Of a stretch of 64,000 bases of DNA, positions 1 to 8,533 are shown in pieces. The DNA comes from Chelativorans sp. AA-79 (GTDB taxonomy: Bacteria; Pseudomonadota; Alphaproteobacteria; Rhizobiales; Rhizobiaceae): the NCBI RefSeq assembly GCF_029457495.1, contig NZ_CP120363.1:62001-126000 (forward strand), read 5' to 3'. Position 1 is the stretch's first letter. Every line of letters starts with the position of its first letter. Position numbers and translations under genes: made by a program. A model generated the notes under the pieces. The model did not search any database and had not been told where the DNA came from. It worked only from the letters and a program-made list of their open reading frames with translations.

Positions 1-2
1 GA

Positions 3-89
3 CAGAAGCTGGCGCGGTCGGGCATCGTGCTCAAGGGGCGCTGGTGGGATGGCCCGGCCGACAGGCAGAACAGACCGCATGCTCATTGA
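3..89 (+). CDS. Possible 3' end of an upstream gene (partial)
   Basis: An open frame runs in from the window edge and stops with TGA at 87-89. The visible peptide ends in GRWWDGPADRQNRPHAH. The segment GIVLKGRWWDG is loosely reminiscent of the tail of an amidohydrolase, but it is too short to assign. It lies upstream of the candidate operator and the GntR gene. Confidence 0.3.
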   Translation, partial: QKLARSGIVLKGRWWDGPADRQNRPHAH

Positions 90-95
90 AAGGTA

Positions 96-105
96 CTATA
101 TAGCT
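96..105. promoter_or_regulatory. Candidate GntR operator (CTATATAGCT)
   Basis: The 10-mer CTATATAGCT contains the perfect 8-bp palindrome CTATATAG and lies about 60 bp upstream of the GntR start. The exact reverse complement occurs at 6492-6501, in the divergent promoter region of the same cluster. Sharing between the regulator's own promoter and a likely target promoter suggests an autoregulated operator. This is inference from sequence only. Confidence 0.42.
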
Positions 106-164
106 TTGCTGACGATGACCCTATCATGTAATATTCGGCTCGACATTCCGGTCGGAGGCTATCG

Positions 165-980
165 GTGACTTCATCGCTGGAAGACAATCCGGAACGGATT
201 GCTGGAACGACCCTCTCGGAGAGGGCTGCTGAAATCTATGCGTCGGTCGACCTGACCTCGCCGCGCGGGATGCCGAAATATTTGCGGGTGTGCCGGATGA
301 TCGAGGAGGAAATCGCTGCCGGCCGCATGAAGCCGGGCGACCGCCTGCCCTCCGAACTCGAACTGACCCAGGTCCTGCCGACGAGCCTCGGCACCGTGCA
401 GAAGGCGCTGCAGGCGCTTGCCGAGCGCGGCCTGATCCTGCGCGAACAGGGCAAGGGGACGTTCATCGCCGAAGCGCGCGTCGACGAAAGCAAGCTATGG
501 CACCTGCGTTTCCTCAAGGACGACGGCGCGCTTGCGCCGGTGTACGCGAAAGTCCAGTCGATCGCCTCGATCAATCGCGTGGGCCCGTGGGCCGATTTCC
601 TCGGGCGCCACTCCTTCTACATCGAAGTGCGGCGCACCATGAGCATCGACCGGAAGTTCACCGTCGCCTCCAACTTCTACGTCGCCGGCCCGCCTTTCTG
701 GGAACTGCTGACCATTCCCGAGGAAGAATTCGACGTGACCTCGCTCCGTGGCACGCTGAGCGCCAAGCGCTTCGACGTCGCCACGCTCAGGGCGGTGGAA
801 CATTTCGGCATCCAGCCCGTGCCGGCCGAGATCGCCGGCATCATCGGCGTCGCGCCCGACTCCGTTGCGATGACCTGCGACGTGATCGGCTACGGCATCA
901 AGGACACGCCGGTCTACTACCAGCGCTACTGGATTCCGCCCAACCCCTACCGGCTGGAGGCAGGGGCCAGGATTCCCTGA
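165..980 (+). CDS. GntR family transcriptional regulator (HutC/UTRA type)
   Basis: A 271-residue one-component regulator. A winged helix-turn-helix covers about residues 37-103 (pattern KPGDRLPSELEL, then GTVQKALQAL, then GKGTFI), followed by a UTRA-like ligand domain to about residue 265. HutC-type GntR proteins bind small metabolites through UTRA and usually repress neighbouring catabolic genes. The start is GTG at 165, with GGAGG six bases upstream. A CTATATAG palindrome about 60 bp upstream recurs in the 5681/6565 divergent region, so the protein probably controls both transcripts. The gene lies 30 bp before the SDR at 1011, apparently in the same operon. The effector is unknown. Confidence 0.9.
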   Translation: MTSSLEDNPERIAGTTLSERAAEIYASVDLTSPRGMPKYLRVCRMIEEEIAAGRMKPGDRLPSELELTQVLPTSLGTVQKALQALAERGLILREQGKGTFIAEARVDESKLWHLRFLKDDGALAPVYAKVQSIASINRVGPWADFLGRHSFYIEVRRTMSIDRKFTVASNFYVAGPPFWELLTIPEEEFDVTSLRGTLSAKRFDVATLRAVEHFGIQPVPAEIAGIIGVAPDSVAMTCDVIGYGIKDTPVYYQRYWIPPNPYRLEAGARIP

Positions 981-1010
981 CCGAAGCCGGGCCACCGACG
1001 AAGGAAAACC

Positions 1011-1778
1011 ATGTCTGACTTCAAGGGCAGCATCGTCCTGATCACCGGCGCAAGCGGTGGACTCGGCCGCGCGCTGTGCGGCCATTTTGCTGACCTCGGG
1101 GCGAAGATCATCGCGCTCGACCGGGATGCGCGCGTCCATGACCTGGCCGGAGCCGAATGTGCCGTCGTCGACGTAAGCGACCCGGAAGCCGTAGCGGAGA
1201 CGATCCGCAAGCTGACGGAGCGCACCGGCCCCGTCGACGTGCTGGTGAACAATGCGGCGATCGGCGGGGCGGAGCGCACGGTCGCGAAAAGCACCGTCGC
1301 AGGGTGGGAAGAGACCGTCGCCATCGACCTGCACAGCGTTTTCTACTGCACCAAGGCGGTTCTTCCGGCGATGCAGGATCGGCAGCGCGGCTCGATCGTG
1401 ATGGTGGCTTCGGTCAACGGGCTGACGACGCTCGGCTCACCCGCCTACAGCGCATCCAAGGCCGCGATGCTGAGCTTCACCAAGTCGGTCGCCGTCGAAT
1501 ATGGCCGCCACGGCATAAGGGCAAACGCCGTCTGTCCCGGAACGATCCGCACGCCGATCTGGCAGCAGCGCCTCGACGGCAACCCGCATTTGTTCGAACA
1601 ATTGGCGAAATGGTACCCGCTCGGGCGCATCGCCGAACCGATCGAAGTCGCCAGGGCGGTGGCCTTCCTCGCAAGCGAGGATGCCAGCTTCATCACCGGC
1701 GCGATCCTCAATGTCGACGGCGGCCTCATGGCCGGCAACGCCGTCATGGCCTCCGAACTGACTGTCGAGAAGTACTGA
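1011..1778 (+). CDS. Short-chain dehydrogenase/reductase (SDR)
   Basis: A 255-residue classical SDR, an NAD(P)-dependent alcohol/ketone oxidoreductase of the cytoplasm. Visible motifs are the cofactor loop TGASGGLG (residues 12-19), NNA (81-83), catalytic Ser135, Tyr147 and Lys151 (YSASK), and the C-terminal ITGAILNVDGG. GAAGGA lies about five bases before the ATG. The gene follows the GntR regulator and precedes an amidohydrolase and an aldehyde dehydrogenase, so it probably oxidises a hydroxyl intermediate in the same pathway. The substrate is not deducible. Confidence 0.92.
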   Translation: MSDFKGSIVLITGASGGLGRALCGHFADLGAKIIALDRDARVHDLAGAECAVVDVSDPEAVAETIRKLTERTGPVDVLVNNAAIGGAERTVAKSTVAGWEETVAIDLHSVFYCTKAVLPAMQDRQRGSIVMVASVNGLTTLGSPAYSASKAAMLSFTKSVAVEYGRHGIRANAVCPGTIRTPIWQQRLDGNPHLFEQLAKWYPLGRIAEPIEVARAVAFLASEDASFITGAILNVDGGLMAGNAVMASELTVEKY

Positions 1779-1810
1779 GCCGAGTTGCCCGCCGCAGGCC
1801 GCCGAGGGAA

Positions 1811-3100
1811 ATGGCAATGCAGAAGCCGATCGTCATCAAGTGCGGAACCCTCATAGACGGCGAGGCCGACAAGCCTTCCCACGACGTCTCGATCCTGGTC
1901 GAGGACGGCAGGATCGCCGCCGTCGAAGCGGGCGCGGCGCTGGACGGCCTGTCGGACGCCGAAACGATCGACGCTTCCGGCGCCGTCGTCATGCCCGGCA
2001 TGATGGACATCCACCTTCATCTCGCCTCGCCAAACGTCAGCACGCGGCAGGACGTGGACGTGGCGCGCTTCAGCCGCTCGGCTTCGTCGATGCTGATGGA
2101 GACGGTGCGTCACGCCCAATTGATGCTGGAGGCCGGATTCACCCTGGTCCGCGATTTCGATTGGCCGACGCCGCAGGGTTCGTTCCACGAAGCGATCGTG
2201 TCGATGCGGGAAGCCTTCGACAGCGGACTGCTGCCGGGACCCCGGCTCGTCGTCGGCGGTCTGACGCACATCACCGCCAGCCATTTCGATCTCGGCATGC
2301 CGCGGTCCGCGCAGCGCGCGCCCGGCATCACCGCCGACGGCCCCTGGGAAATACGCCGTCAGGTGCGCACGAACATCCGCAACGGCGTCGATGTGCTGAA
2401 GACCTGCATTTCGGGCGGACTTGGCACATTCGGCGAGGAGAACGTCTGGAGCCGCAACATCACGCCCGAGGAACTGTCTGCCCTGGTGGACGAGGCGCAT
2501 GCCTTCGGCAAGCCGGTCGCGGCGCATTGCCATACGCCGGATTCGGTCCGCGTGGCGGTGGAGGCCGGCGTCGATACGATCGAGCATTGCGTCTACATCG
2601 ACGACGATGCGATCGCCCGCGTGGTCGATGCGGGCAAGCCGGTCATTCCCACGCTCGCCTTCCGCCAGCGCAAGATCATCGAGCGGAGACGCCGTCGGGG
2701 CGCCCCGCCCGACGTCGTGGCCCAGATGGAACGGCTGCTCGACGAAACCTCCCGCACGTTTCAGCGCTATCACGCTGCCGGCGCCAGGATCGCCATGGGA
2801 ACGGACACCAATGTCGAGCCCGGCTTCGGCGAGAACGCGCTCGAGCTCGAGGTCTATGTCAATCTCGGCATGACGCCCATGGAGGCCATCATGACGGCAA
2901 CCAGGAACGCGGCCGAGGCGATCGGCCGCGCAGACGAACTGGGGAGCATCCGACGCGGAAAGCTCGCCGACCTCATCGTCGTCCGGGGCAACCCGCTCGA
3001 CGACATCGCCATCCTGTCGGACACCCGCAACATCCGGGTCGTCATGAAGGGCGGGAAGGTTTTGGTCGACCGGCGGGAGCAGACCAGGGCCGCGGCCTGA
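1811..3100 (+). CDS. Metal-dependent amidohydrolase (imidazolonepropionase/prolidase-like)
   Basis: A 429-residue amidohydrolase-superfamily TIM-barrel enzyme. Metal and catalytic residues are in order: HLH (His68, His70), a candidate carbamylated Lys197 (VDVLKTC), His239/His241 (AAHCHT), His259 (IEHC) and Asp332 (GTDTN). The N- and C-terminal beta-sandwich strands (GTLIDGE; GKLADLIVVRGNPLDDI) are typical. The frame is open upstream to 1157, but ATG 1811 is chosen because family homology starts there, just after the SDR stop. The role is probably hydrolysis of an amide, lactam or cyclic amide; the substrate is unknown. Confidence 0.88.
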   Translation: MAMQKPIVIKCGTLIDGEADKPSHDVSILVEDGRIAAVEAGAALDGLSDAETIDASGAVVMPGMMDIHLHLASPNVSTRQDVDVARFSRSASSMLMETVRHAQLMLEAGFTLVRDFDWPTPQGSFHEAIVSMREAFDSGLLPGPRLVVGGLTHITASHFDLGMPRSAQRAPGITADGPWEIRRQVRTNIRNGVDVLKTCISGGLGTFGEENVWSRNITPEELSALVDEAHAFGKPVAAHCHTPDSVRVAVEAGVDTIEHCVYIDDDAIARVVDAGKPVIPTLAFRQRKIIERRRRRGAPPDVVAQMERLLDETSRTFQRYHAAGARIAMGTDTNVEPGFGENALELEVYVNLGMTPMEAIMTATRNAAEAIGRADELGSIRRGKLADLIVVRGNPLDDIAILSDTRNIRVVMKGGKVLVDRREQTRAAA

Positions 3101-3129
3101 AAATTCGAAACGGCGGAGGAGCCGACTGC

Positions 3130-4551
3130 ATGCTTTCCCACTGGATCAACGGACGCGGCATCCCGGAGCCTGGCGAAGCGCTCGAGATCGTGGACCCCGC
3201 CACTGAAGCGGTCGTCGAACTCCTTCCGCGCGGCTCGGCCGACCTCGCGGACGCAGCGGTGGAAGCAGCCGCGAAGGCCGGACCGGCCTGGGCGGCGCTG
3301 TCGCCAGCCGAAAGGCGGAACCTGCTCCTGCCCGCCGTCGAGAAACTCGTCGCGCTGCGGCAGGACGTGGCGGCGCTGATCACGCGCGAGATGGGAAAGC
3401 CGCTTTCGCAGGCGCTCGCGGAGGTCGGCACGGCAACCGACGTGGCGCGGCAGTTCTGCGACCTCGCCGTCCATCTGCGCAGCGGCAGCCAGATGGCGGC
3501 GCTTGGCGAACTGAATTTCCAGCAGCGCGTCCCGCGTGGCGTCTGTGCCTGCATCCTGCCGTGGAACTTCCCAGCAGTGGTGGCGATGGAAAACGTCGTG
3601 CCGAACCTCCTGGTCGGCAACACGGTGGTCTGGAAGCCGTCCGAGAAGAGCCCTCTCTCGGCGCGTTTCCTGGCCGAGCACGTGTTCGGCCACCTCCCGC
3701 CAGGCGTGCTCAACCTCGCGCTCGGCGACGGCGCGAACATGGGCGAGCGGCTTATCTCTCATTCGGATGTCGACCTGATCGTCTTCATCGGCAGCGAACG
3801 CACGGGACGCCACATCGCAGAGGTCGCCGCGCGAAGTTTCAAGAAGGTGATCCTCGAACTCGGCGGCAAGGATCCGCTGATCGTCGACGAGACCGTCGAC
3901 ATCGGCAGGGCCGCGCGGCTCGCAGCGGAAGCGACGTTCTACAATGCCGGCCAGATCTGCACCTCCACCGAACGGCTGTTCATCGCCCGGCAGGTTTTCG
4001 AGCCCTTCGTCGATGAGCTGGTGCGGGCGTCGCGAGCGCTCAGGATCGGTAATGGCATGGAGGACGGCGTCGATATCGGGCCGCTTGTCGATCGCCGGCA
4101 GCTCGACATCGTTTCCGCGCAGGTGACCCATGCCACCGAGGCCGGAGCCAGGGTCCTGTCCGGCGGCGAGCGCCACGGAAACCGGGGATTCTTCTATCCC
4201 GCCACAGTCCTGGTCGACGTGCCCCACGACGCGAGCGTCGTCGTCGAGGAGACCTTCGGGCCGGTCGCTCCCTGCATTCCGTTCGACGATTTCGGCGAGG
4301 CGCTGGCACTGGCCAACGGCTCGCGCTACGGGCTCGCGGCCATCGTCTGCACGGCGTCCGCCCCGCGTGCGCTGAAGGCACTGCATACGCTCGACGCCGG
4401 CATGATCCGCATCAATACGATGCGGGGCAAAGCCGCCGGCGGCACGTCAGAGCCGTTCGGCTCCAGCGGCATGGGCCATGGCTACGGGCTGGAGTTCCTT
4501 ATGGAGCTGACCCGCCAAAAGAGCATCTTCTGGCGAGGAGAACCCCGATGA
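3130..4551 (+). CDS. NAD(P)-dependent aldehyde dehydrogenase
   Basis: A 473-residue aldehyde dehydrogenase that oxidises an aldehyde to a carboxylate. Key residues are present: Asn146 (PWNFP), general base Glu243 (ELGGKDP), nucleophile Cys277 (GQICTS) and EETFGPVAP near the C-terminus. The frame is open far upstream, but ATG 3130 gives the standard family length and follows the amidohydrolase by 29 bp. The stop overlaps the start of the next gene by 4 bp (ATGA), which indicates translational coupling. The general fold resembles succinate-semialdehyde/betaine-aldehyde dehydrogenases; no specific substrate can be assigned. Confidence 0.93.
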   Translation: MLSHWINGRGIPEPGEALEIVDPATEAVVELLPRGSADLADAAVEAAAKAGPAWAALSPAERRNLLLPAVEKLVALRQDVAALITREMGKPLSQALAEVGTATDVARQFCDLAVHLRSGSQMAALGELNFQQRVPRGVCACILPWNFPAVVAMENVVPNLLVGNTVVWKPSEKSPLSARFLAEHVFGHLPPGVLNLALGDGANMGERLISHSDVDLIVFIGSERTGRHIAEVAARSFKKVILELGGKDPLIVDETVDIGRAARLAAEATFYNAGQICTSTERLFIARQVFEPFVDELVRASRALRIGNGMEDGVDIGPLVDRRQLDIVSAQVTHATEAGARVLSGGERHGNRGFFYPATVLVDVPHDASVVVEETFGPVAPCIPFDDFGEALALANGSRYGLAAIVCTASAPRALKALHTLDAGMIRINTMRGKAAGGTSEPFGSSGMGHGYGLEFLMELTRQKSIFWRGEPR

Positions 4552-5675
4552 GCACACGCCTTGCGGGCGCCGGCATCCCGCGCGATTTTCTCGCGACCGT
4601 GGCGACGCCCTCCATGTTGATCGATCTTGCCGCGACCGAGCGAAACATCGGCCGCGCTGCGGACTTCTATCGCCATCGGCCGGTCAAGCTTCGTCCGCAT
4701 TTCAAGGCCCACAAAATCTCCATGCTGATGGAGATGCAGCTGGCGGCCGGCGGCACTTCGGGCGTAACCTGCGCCACGCCCTATGAAGCGCTCGTGCTCG
4801 CCGAAGCCGGCATCGACGACATTCTCGTCGCCAACCAGGTCGCCGATCTGGCCGGCCTGGCTGCGCTTGCCCGCGCCGCCGCGCTGAAGCGGGTGACCGC
4901 GACCGTCGACTGCGCCGCACAGGTCGAGATGCTGCAGGCGACGGCCGAGGCGTTCGCGGTGTCGTTCGGCGTACTGATCGAGATCGACGTCGGCATGGGC
5001 CGGTGCGGCCTGAACTTCGGCAGCCCGGCCCTGATAGACCTCGCTGCCGCCACGCGTTCGGCCGGACGGCTCGAGTTCCTCGGCCTGCAGGGCTATGAGG
5101 GGCACGCCGTCTCGCGCGAGGATCGCGACATCCGCCGCACGATGGTCTGGCAAAGCCAGCAGATCCTGCGCATCGAGAAGGAACGCCTCGTCCAGGCGGG
5201 TTTTCCATGCCCGGTCGTCTCGGGCGGCGGCACCGGCACCTGGGACCTGGCGGCCGAAGCCGGCGTCTTGTCCGAAGTGCAGGCGGGCTCCTACGTTCTC
5301 ATGGACGCCAAATACGGCGCGCTGGACCTGCCCTTCGAGAATGCGCTGTTCTGCTGTGCCACGCTGATATCGTGGCGCAGCCCCGGCGCCGGCGTGCTCA
5401 ATGCCGGCTGGAAGAGCCTGAGCGGCGAATTCGGCGTGCCGAAATCGGCGGACGGCAGCTTCTCGGTCATTTCGCTGGCCGACGAGCACGCGCGCATCAG
5501 TCCGCGGGCCGATTGGCCGGCGCGGGTTGGCGATCCGGTCCTCCTGATCCCGCTGCACATCGATCCGACGCTGAACTTGCATGATTCAGTCGCGGTGTAC
5601 CGACAAGACGGCAGCGGACAGAGCTGGCCGGTCGACGGACGCCGCAGGCCCGATGCCCGAACGGGATACGCCTGA
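4548..5675 (+). CDS. D-threonine aldolase / D-hydroxyaspartate dehydratase family PLP enzyme
   Basis: A 375-residue fold-type III PLP enzyme. The N-terminal alanine-racemase-like barrel carries the PLP-lysine segment RPHFKAHK (about residues 49-56). The C-terminal domain has GGGTGTWD and IPLHIDPTLNLHD, the region that in D-threonine aldolase and D-threo-3-hydroxyaspartate dehydratase provides metal-binding residues. It is coupled to the aldehyde dehydrogenase by a 4-bp overlap. A retro-aldol cleavage of a D-beta-hydroxy amino acid, giving an aldehyde for the neighbouring dehydrogenase, would fit (inference). Which of the two family activities applies is not clear. Confidence 0.85.
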   Translation: MSTRLAGAGIPRDFLATVATPSMLIDLAATERNIGRAADFYRHRPVKLRPHFKAHKISMLMEMQLAAGGTSGVTCATPYEALVLAEAGIDDILVANQVADLAGLAALARAAALKRVTATVDCAAQVEMLQATAEAFAVSFGVLIEIDVGMGRCGLNFGSPALIDLAAATRSAGRLEFLGLQGYEGHAVSREDRDIRRTMVWQSQQILRIEKERLVQAGFPCPVVSGGGTGTWDLAAEAGVLSEVQAGSYVLMDAKYGALDLPFENALFCCATLISWRSPGAGVLNAGWKSLSGEFGVPKSADGSFSVISLADEHARISPRADWPARVGDPVLLIPLHIDPTLNLHDSVAVYRQDGSGQSWPVDGRRRPDARTGYA

Positions 5676-5680
5676 CGGTA

Positions 5681-6472
5681 TCAGTTGCCTTGCGGCGGCA
5701 GCAGCCTGAGCGAGGACAGGAGGCCGCCGTCGACCCGGATCGACTCGCCGGATATGAAGCTCGTCACGGCAAGCATCTTAACCGCCTCGGCGATGTCCTC
5801 GGCCTCGGCGATCCTTCCCATCGGATGCTGGCCGCTGGCCCAGTCGAAGTAGCTGGTGCGCACGCCGGCGCTCATGCCGCGCTCCTGCGACCAGGAGCGT
5901 TCGAGCGCAGAGGTGCGCGTGGCGGTCGGGATGATGGCGTTGACCCGGATGTTGTGACGGCCGAGGTCGGCGGCCATGGACCGCGTCAGGCCGAGGAGAC
6001 CCGCCTTCATCGTGGCGTAGGCCGCCCGGCCCGGACCGGCCGCCAGCGCATGTACGGACGCGATGTTGACGATCGCGCCCCCGCCCGCATTCCGCATGCC
6101 CGGTGCGAAAGCCTTGGAAAGCAGGAACGGCGCGCGCAGATTGACCGCATAGGAATCGTCGAAATCCTCCAGCGACGCCCGGATCACGTCGCCGTCGTGC
6201 TGGAACGCCGCATTGTTGACGAGGATGTCGACGGTTCCGTGGGCGGCCACGTCGCGCGCGAACGCATCGACGGCACCCGGATCGCGCAGGTCGAGCGCGA
6301 AGGAAAGCGGGTCCCGCGCGAACCCGGCCTCAGCGACCCGGCTGCGGATGCGTTCGCTGTCGAGGTCGCACAGGACCAGCCGCCTGCCGTCCGTACCCAG
6401 GCGCCGGGCTATCGCCATGCCGATATCACCCGCCGCCCCCGTGACGAGGGCCAAGCGCTGTCCAGTTGCCAT
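5681..6472 (-). CDS. Short-chain dehydrogenase/reductase (SDR)
   Basis: A 263-residue classical SDR convergent with the preceding operon. Motifs are TGAAGDIG (11-18), NNAA (86-89), Ser139, Tyr152 and Lys156 (YATMK), and SGESIRVDGG near the end. GGAGAG lies seven bases before the ATG. Its promoter region carries the reverse complement of the candidate GntR operator (6492-6501) and is divergent from the 6565 gene. It is probably another NAD(P)H oxidoreductase of the same pathway; the substrate is unknown. Confidence 0.92.
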   Translation of the reverse strand: MATGQRLALVTGAAGDIGMAIARRLGTDGRRLVLCDLDSERIRSRVAEAGFARDPLSFALDLRDPGAVDAFARDVAAHGTVDILVNNAAFQHDGDVIRASLEDFDDSYAVNLRAPFLLSKAFAPGMRNAGGGAIVNIASVHALAAGPGRAAYATMKAGLLGLTRSMAADLGRHNIRVNAIIPTATRTSALERSWSQERGMSAGVRTSYFDWASGQHPMGRIAEAEDIAEAVKMLAVTSFISGESIRVDGGLLSSLRLLPPQGN

Positions 6473-6491
6473 CCACGTCTCTCCACACTAT

Positions 6492-6501
6492 AGCTATATA
6501 G
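6492..6501. promoter_or_regulatory. Candidate GntR operator (AGCTATATAG)
   Basis: AGCTATATAG is the exact reverse complement of the 10-mer at 96-105. It lies 20 bp upstream of the SDR start at 6472 and 64 bp upstream of the divergent gene at 6565, so one bound repressor could control both directions. The flanking CTATAG just upstream partly repeats the palindrome. Confidence 0.42.
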
Positions 6502-6564
6502 AGATTATGCGATCGATGCGCTGGTGGCAATCGGCCCGTGGCGCTCCATGCAAGGAATGTCGCG

Positions 6565-6912
6565 ATGCTGCTCAGATACGGCTTCTACGAGGGCTACGTC
6601 CGCGAAGAGGACCAGGCCGAGTTCGACGAGATGGTGGGTGGGCAGATGGTCCCCGATCTCTCGACGATGCCGGGCGTCCTCTCGGTGCGGCTGATGCGGG
6701 GGACGCGGGTCGGCGAACTCGCACCGCGCTGGTACCACGCCATTGAACTCGGCTTCGAAGACGAGCAGGGTCTGCTGGCTGCGATGAACTCGGACATCCG
6801 CCGGGACATTGCGAGACGGCCGACGCCGGCCCTGAAGCTTTTCATAGGCCGGACACCGCATGCCAATTTCAGGCTGGTCAGGTCCCTGCCTGGGCCCTCC
6901 TCCCGCTCCTGA
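6565..6912 (+). CDS. Small EthD-like / dimeric alpha-beta barrel protein (hypothetical)
   Basis: A 115-residue protein beginning MLLRYGFYEGYVREED. The alternation of strands and helices (LRYGFYEG; MPGVLSVRLMRG; PRWYHAIELGFED) resembles the EthD-like ferredoxin-fold barrel, though no catalytic residue is identifiable. An upstream in-frame ATG at 6538 exists, but 6565 is preferred because AAGGAA sits seven bases before it. The gene lies 3 bp before an FAH-like gene and is divergent from the SDR at 5681. The function is unknown; partners of this fold often act on hydrophobic catabolic intermediates. Confidence 0.6.
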   Translation: MLLRYGFYEGYVREEDQAEFDEMVGGQMVPDLSTMPGVLSVRLMRGTRVGELAPRWYHAIELGFEDEQGLLAAMNSDIRRDIARRPTPALKLFIGRTPHANFRLVRSLPGPSSRS

Positions 6913-6915
6913 CCG

Positions 6916-7680
6916 ATGACAGGCTATGTGAGACTGGCGCGATCCGGGCAGCCGGGCTTCGAGAAGCCCAGCATCGTGCTCGACGACGGGACGCGCCGGG
7001 ATATCTCGATCCTCGTTTCGGAGATCGACGAGGCGACGCTGCGCAGGCCCTGGCACCGTTCTTTCAGGGCGATCGCGCCCGGCACCCTGCCCGCCGTTCT
7101 GCCCGGCGCGCGCTTCGCGATCCCGGTGGAACACGCAAGGCGCGTGTTCCAGCTTCGCGGCGATGCCGGCAATATCGACGCCTGCCCCCGGCTCGGCGAC
7201 CCGGCCGGGGCGGACGATCCGCTTGCCGTGGCCGGTCTCGGCCAGGACTTCTCGATCCGTGTCGGGATTGCCGCCATCTTGGCTGAAGGCGCCCGCCTGT
7301 CCGGCCTGGCGATGTTCACAGACATCACGCCCTTACCCGCGCACGGTTCCGCTCACCAGCGGCTGATAGGCAGCCGCCACGGCCTGTGGGCGCTCGGGCC
7401 CTACATCCTGACGGCCGACGAGGCGAGCGAGATCGGCCACGCGAGAATTCGATGCTCGGTTTCCGGCGCGGCCGACTCCACCGTTGCGGAGGGCGAGGTG
7501 AGCCTTGCGGCGATCGGCGCGATCGCGGAGACGATCGACCGAATCTGCCCGCTCGATGCCGGAGATATCCTGCTCGCCGAAGCGATCGTCGCGCCGCGCC
7601 TGCCGCACCGCCTGTCGCCGGGAGACGTGGTCGAGGTGTCCGCCGGCAGGTTCGGCAGGCAGTCACGGGCGATCGTCTGA
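6916..7680 (+). CDS. Divergent fumarylacetoacetate hydrolase (FAH)-family-like protein
   Basis: A 254-residue protein with an FAH-like second half: AMFTDITP (equivalent to the nDvs strand), LWALGPYILTADE (plGPwivtadei), CPLDAGDILL and HRLSPGDVVEVSAGRFG (the PGDVVEVEIEGLG strand). The usual metal-binding ExE motif is not recognisable; QDFSIRVGI stands where it would be expected. It may therefore have altered metal binding or a non-hydrolytic role. Canonical FAH enzymes cleave C-C bonds or hydrate/decarboxylate 2-oxo acids. It is tightly packed between the EthD-like gene and an SDR-like gene. Confidence 0.65.
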   Translation: MTGYVRLARSGQPGFEKPSIVLDDGTRRDISILVSEIDEATLRRPWHRSFRAIAPGTLPAVLPGARFAIPVEHARRVFQLRGDAGNIDACPRLGDPAGADDPLAVAGLGQDFSIRVGIAAILAEGARLSGLAMFTDITPLPAHGSAHQRLIGSRHGLWALGPYILTADEASEIGHARIRCSVSGAADSTVAEGEVSLAAIGAIAETIDRICPLDAGDILLAEAIVAPRLPHRLSPGDVVEVSAGRFGRQSRAIV

Positions 7681-7702
7681 TGCATTGGGAGGAGATTCCA
7701 CG

Positions 7703-8533
7703 ATGACTGCACCCGCTAACTCCGAACCGGACCGTCCCCTGGATTTCACGGGCCGAGTGGTCGTCATCACCGGCGGGACGGTCGGAATGGGCGCGGCGCT
7801 CGCCTTCCTGATCGCGCGGCAGGGCGGTACCGCGTGGGTGTGCGGCCGAAACCTCGATGCCGTCCGCGAGATCAGCGCGGCGGCCGCGGACCGGCAACTC
7901 GCCGTCCATGCACGCCAGGCCGATGCGACATCGGATGAAGAGGTCGGGCGGCTGGTCGCCGAGGCGGCCGAGACGAGCGGCGGCATTCACGGCCTGGTCT
8001 GCGCCGCCGGCTCCGGCATCATGGGCACCGTCGAGGAGATCGGGCCGGAGGATTGGGAAAAAAGCGTTTCCGAAAAACTGCGCGGCGTATACCTGCCCGT
8101 CCGACACGTCGTCCCGCACATGAAGCGGGCTGGGGGCGGCTCGATTGTCACCGTTTCCTCCGTGCATGCCCACACCACCACCGAACGGCGCGATGCGATC
8201 GCGCCGACCACGGCGGCGATGGTCGCCTTCATGCGGGCGCTCGCCGTTAGCCACGGACGCCACGGCATACGGGCAAACTCGGTCAGCCCCGGCCCGTTCG
8301 AATCCGCGACCTGGCGCGGCAATTGGCAACGCATGTTCCCCAGGCTGGAGTTCGCTGAGATCGCGGACCGCGTGGGGAAGTCGATACCGCTTCAGCGTAT
8401 CGGCCAGCCAGCCGAAATCGCGGAGCCTGTCGCCTTTCTCCTGTCGGATCATGCCCGCTACATCAGCGGCACCGACCTGAGAATCGACGGCGGTCTCGGG
8501 GCCAAGCTGGCGATGAACACGTCGAAGGATTGA
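7703..8533 (+). CDS. SDR-fold protein lacking the catalytic Tyr and Lys
   Basis: A 276-residue SDR-fold protein. The NAD(P) loop TGGTVGMG (23-30), the SSV strand (152-154), GRHGIRANSVSPG and the C-terminal SGTDLRIDGG are intact. Aligned with the neighbouring SDR at 1011, the YxxxK dyad is replaced by Ile166 and Thr170 (segment DAIAPTTAAM). Classical SDR chemistry is therefore unlikely; it may bind a cofactor or ligand, or be a pseudoenzyme. GGGAGGAG lies about eight bases before ATG 7703. It is the last gene of the 6565-8533 transcript, and its stop touches the EAL remnant. Confidence 0.85.
   Translation: MTAPANSEPDRPLDFTGRVVVITGGTVGMGAALAFLIARQGGTAWVCGRNLDAVREISAAAADRQLAVHARQADATSDEEVGRLVAEAAETSGGIHGLVCAAGSGIMGTVEEIGPEDWEKSVSEKLRGVYLPVRHVVPHMKRAGGGSIVTVSSVHAHTTTERRDAIAPTTAAMVAFMRALAVSHGRHGIRANSVSPGPFESATWRGNWQRMFPRLEFAEIADRVGKSIPLQRIGQPAEIAEPVAFLLSDHARYISGTDLRIDGGLGAKLAMNTSKD

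Noticed and set aside
1445..4386. Long minus-strand open frames opposite the amidohydrolase and aldehyde dehydrogenase
   Set aside because: The plus-strand genes have clear catalytic motifs and operon spacing; the antisense translations show none.
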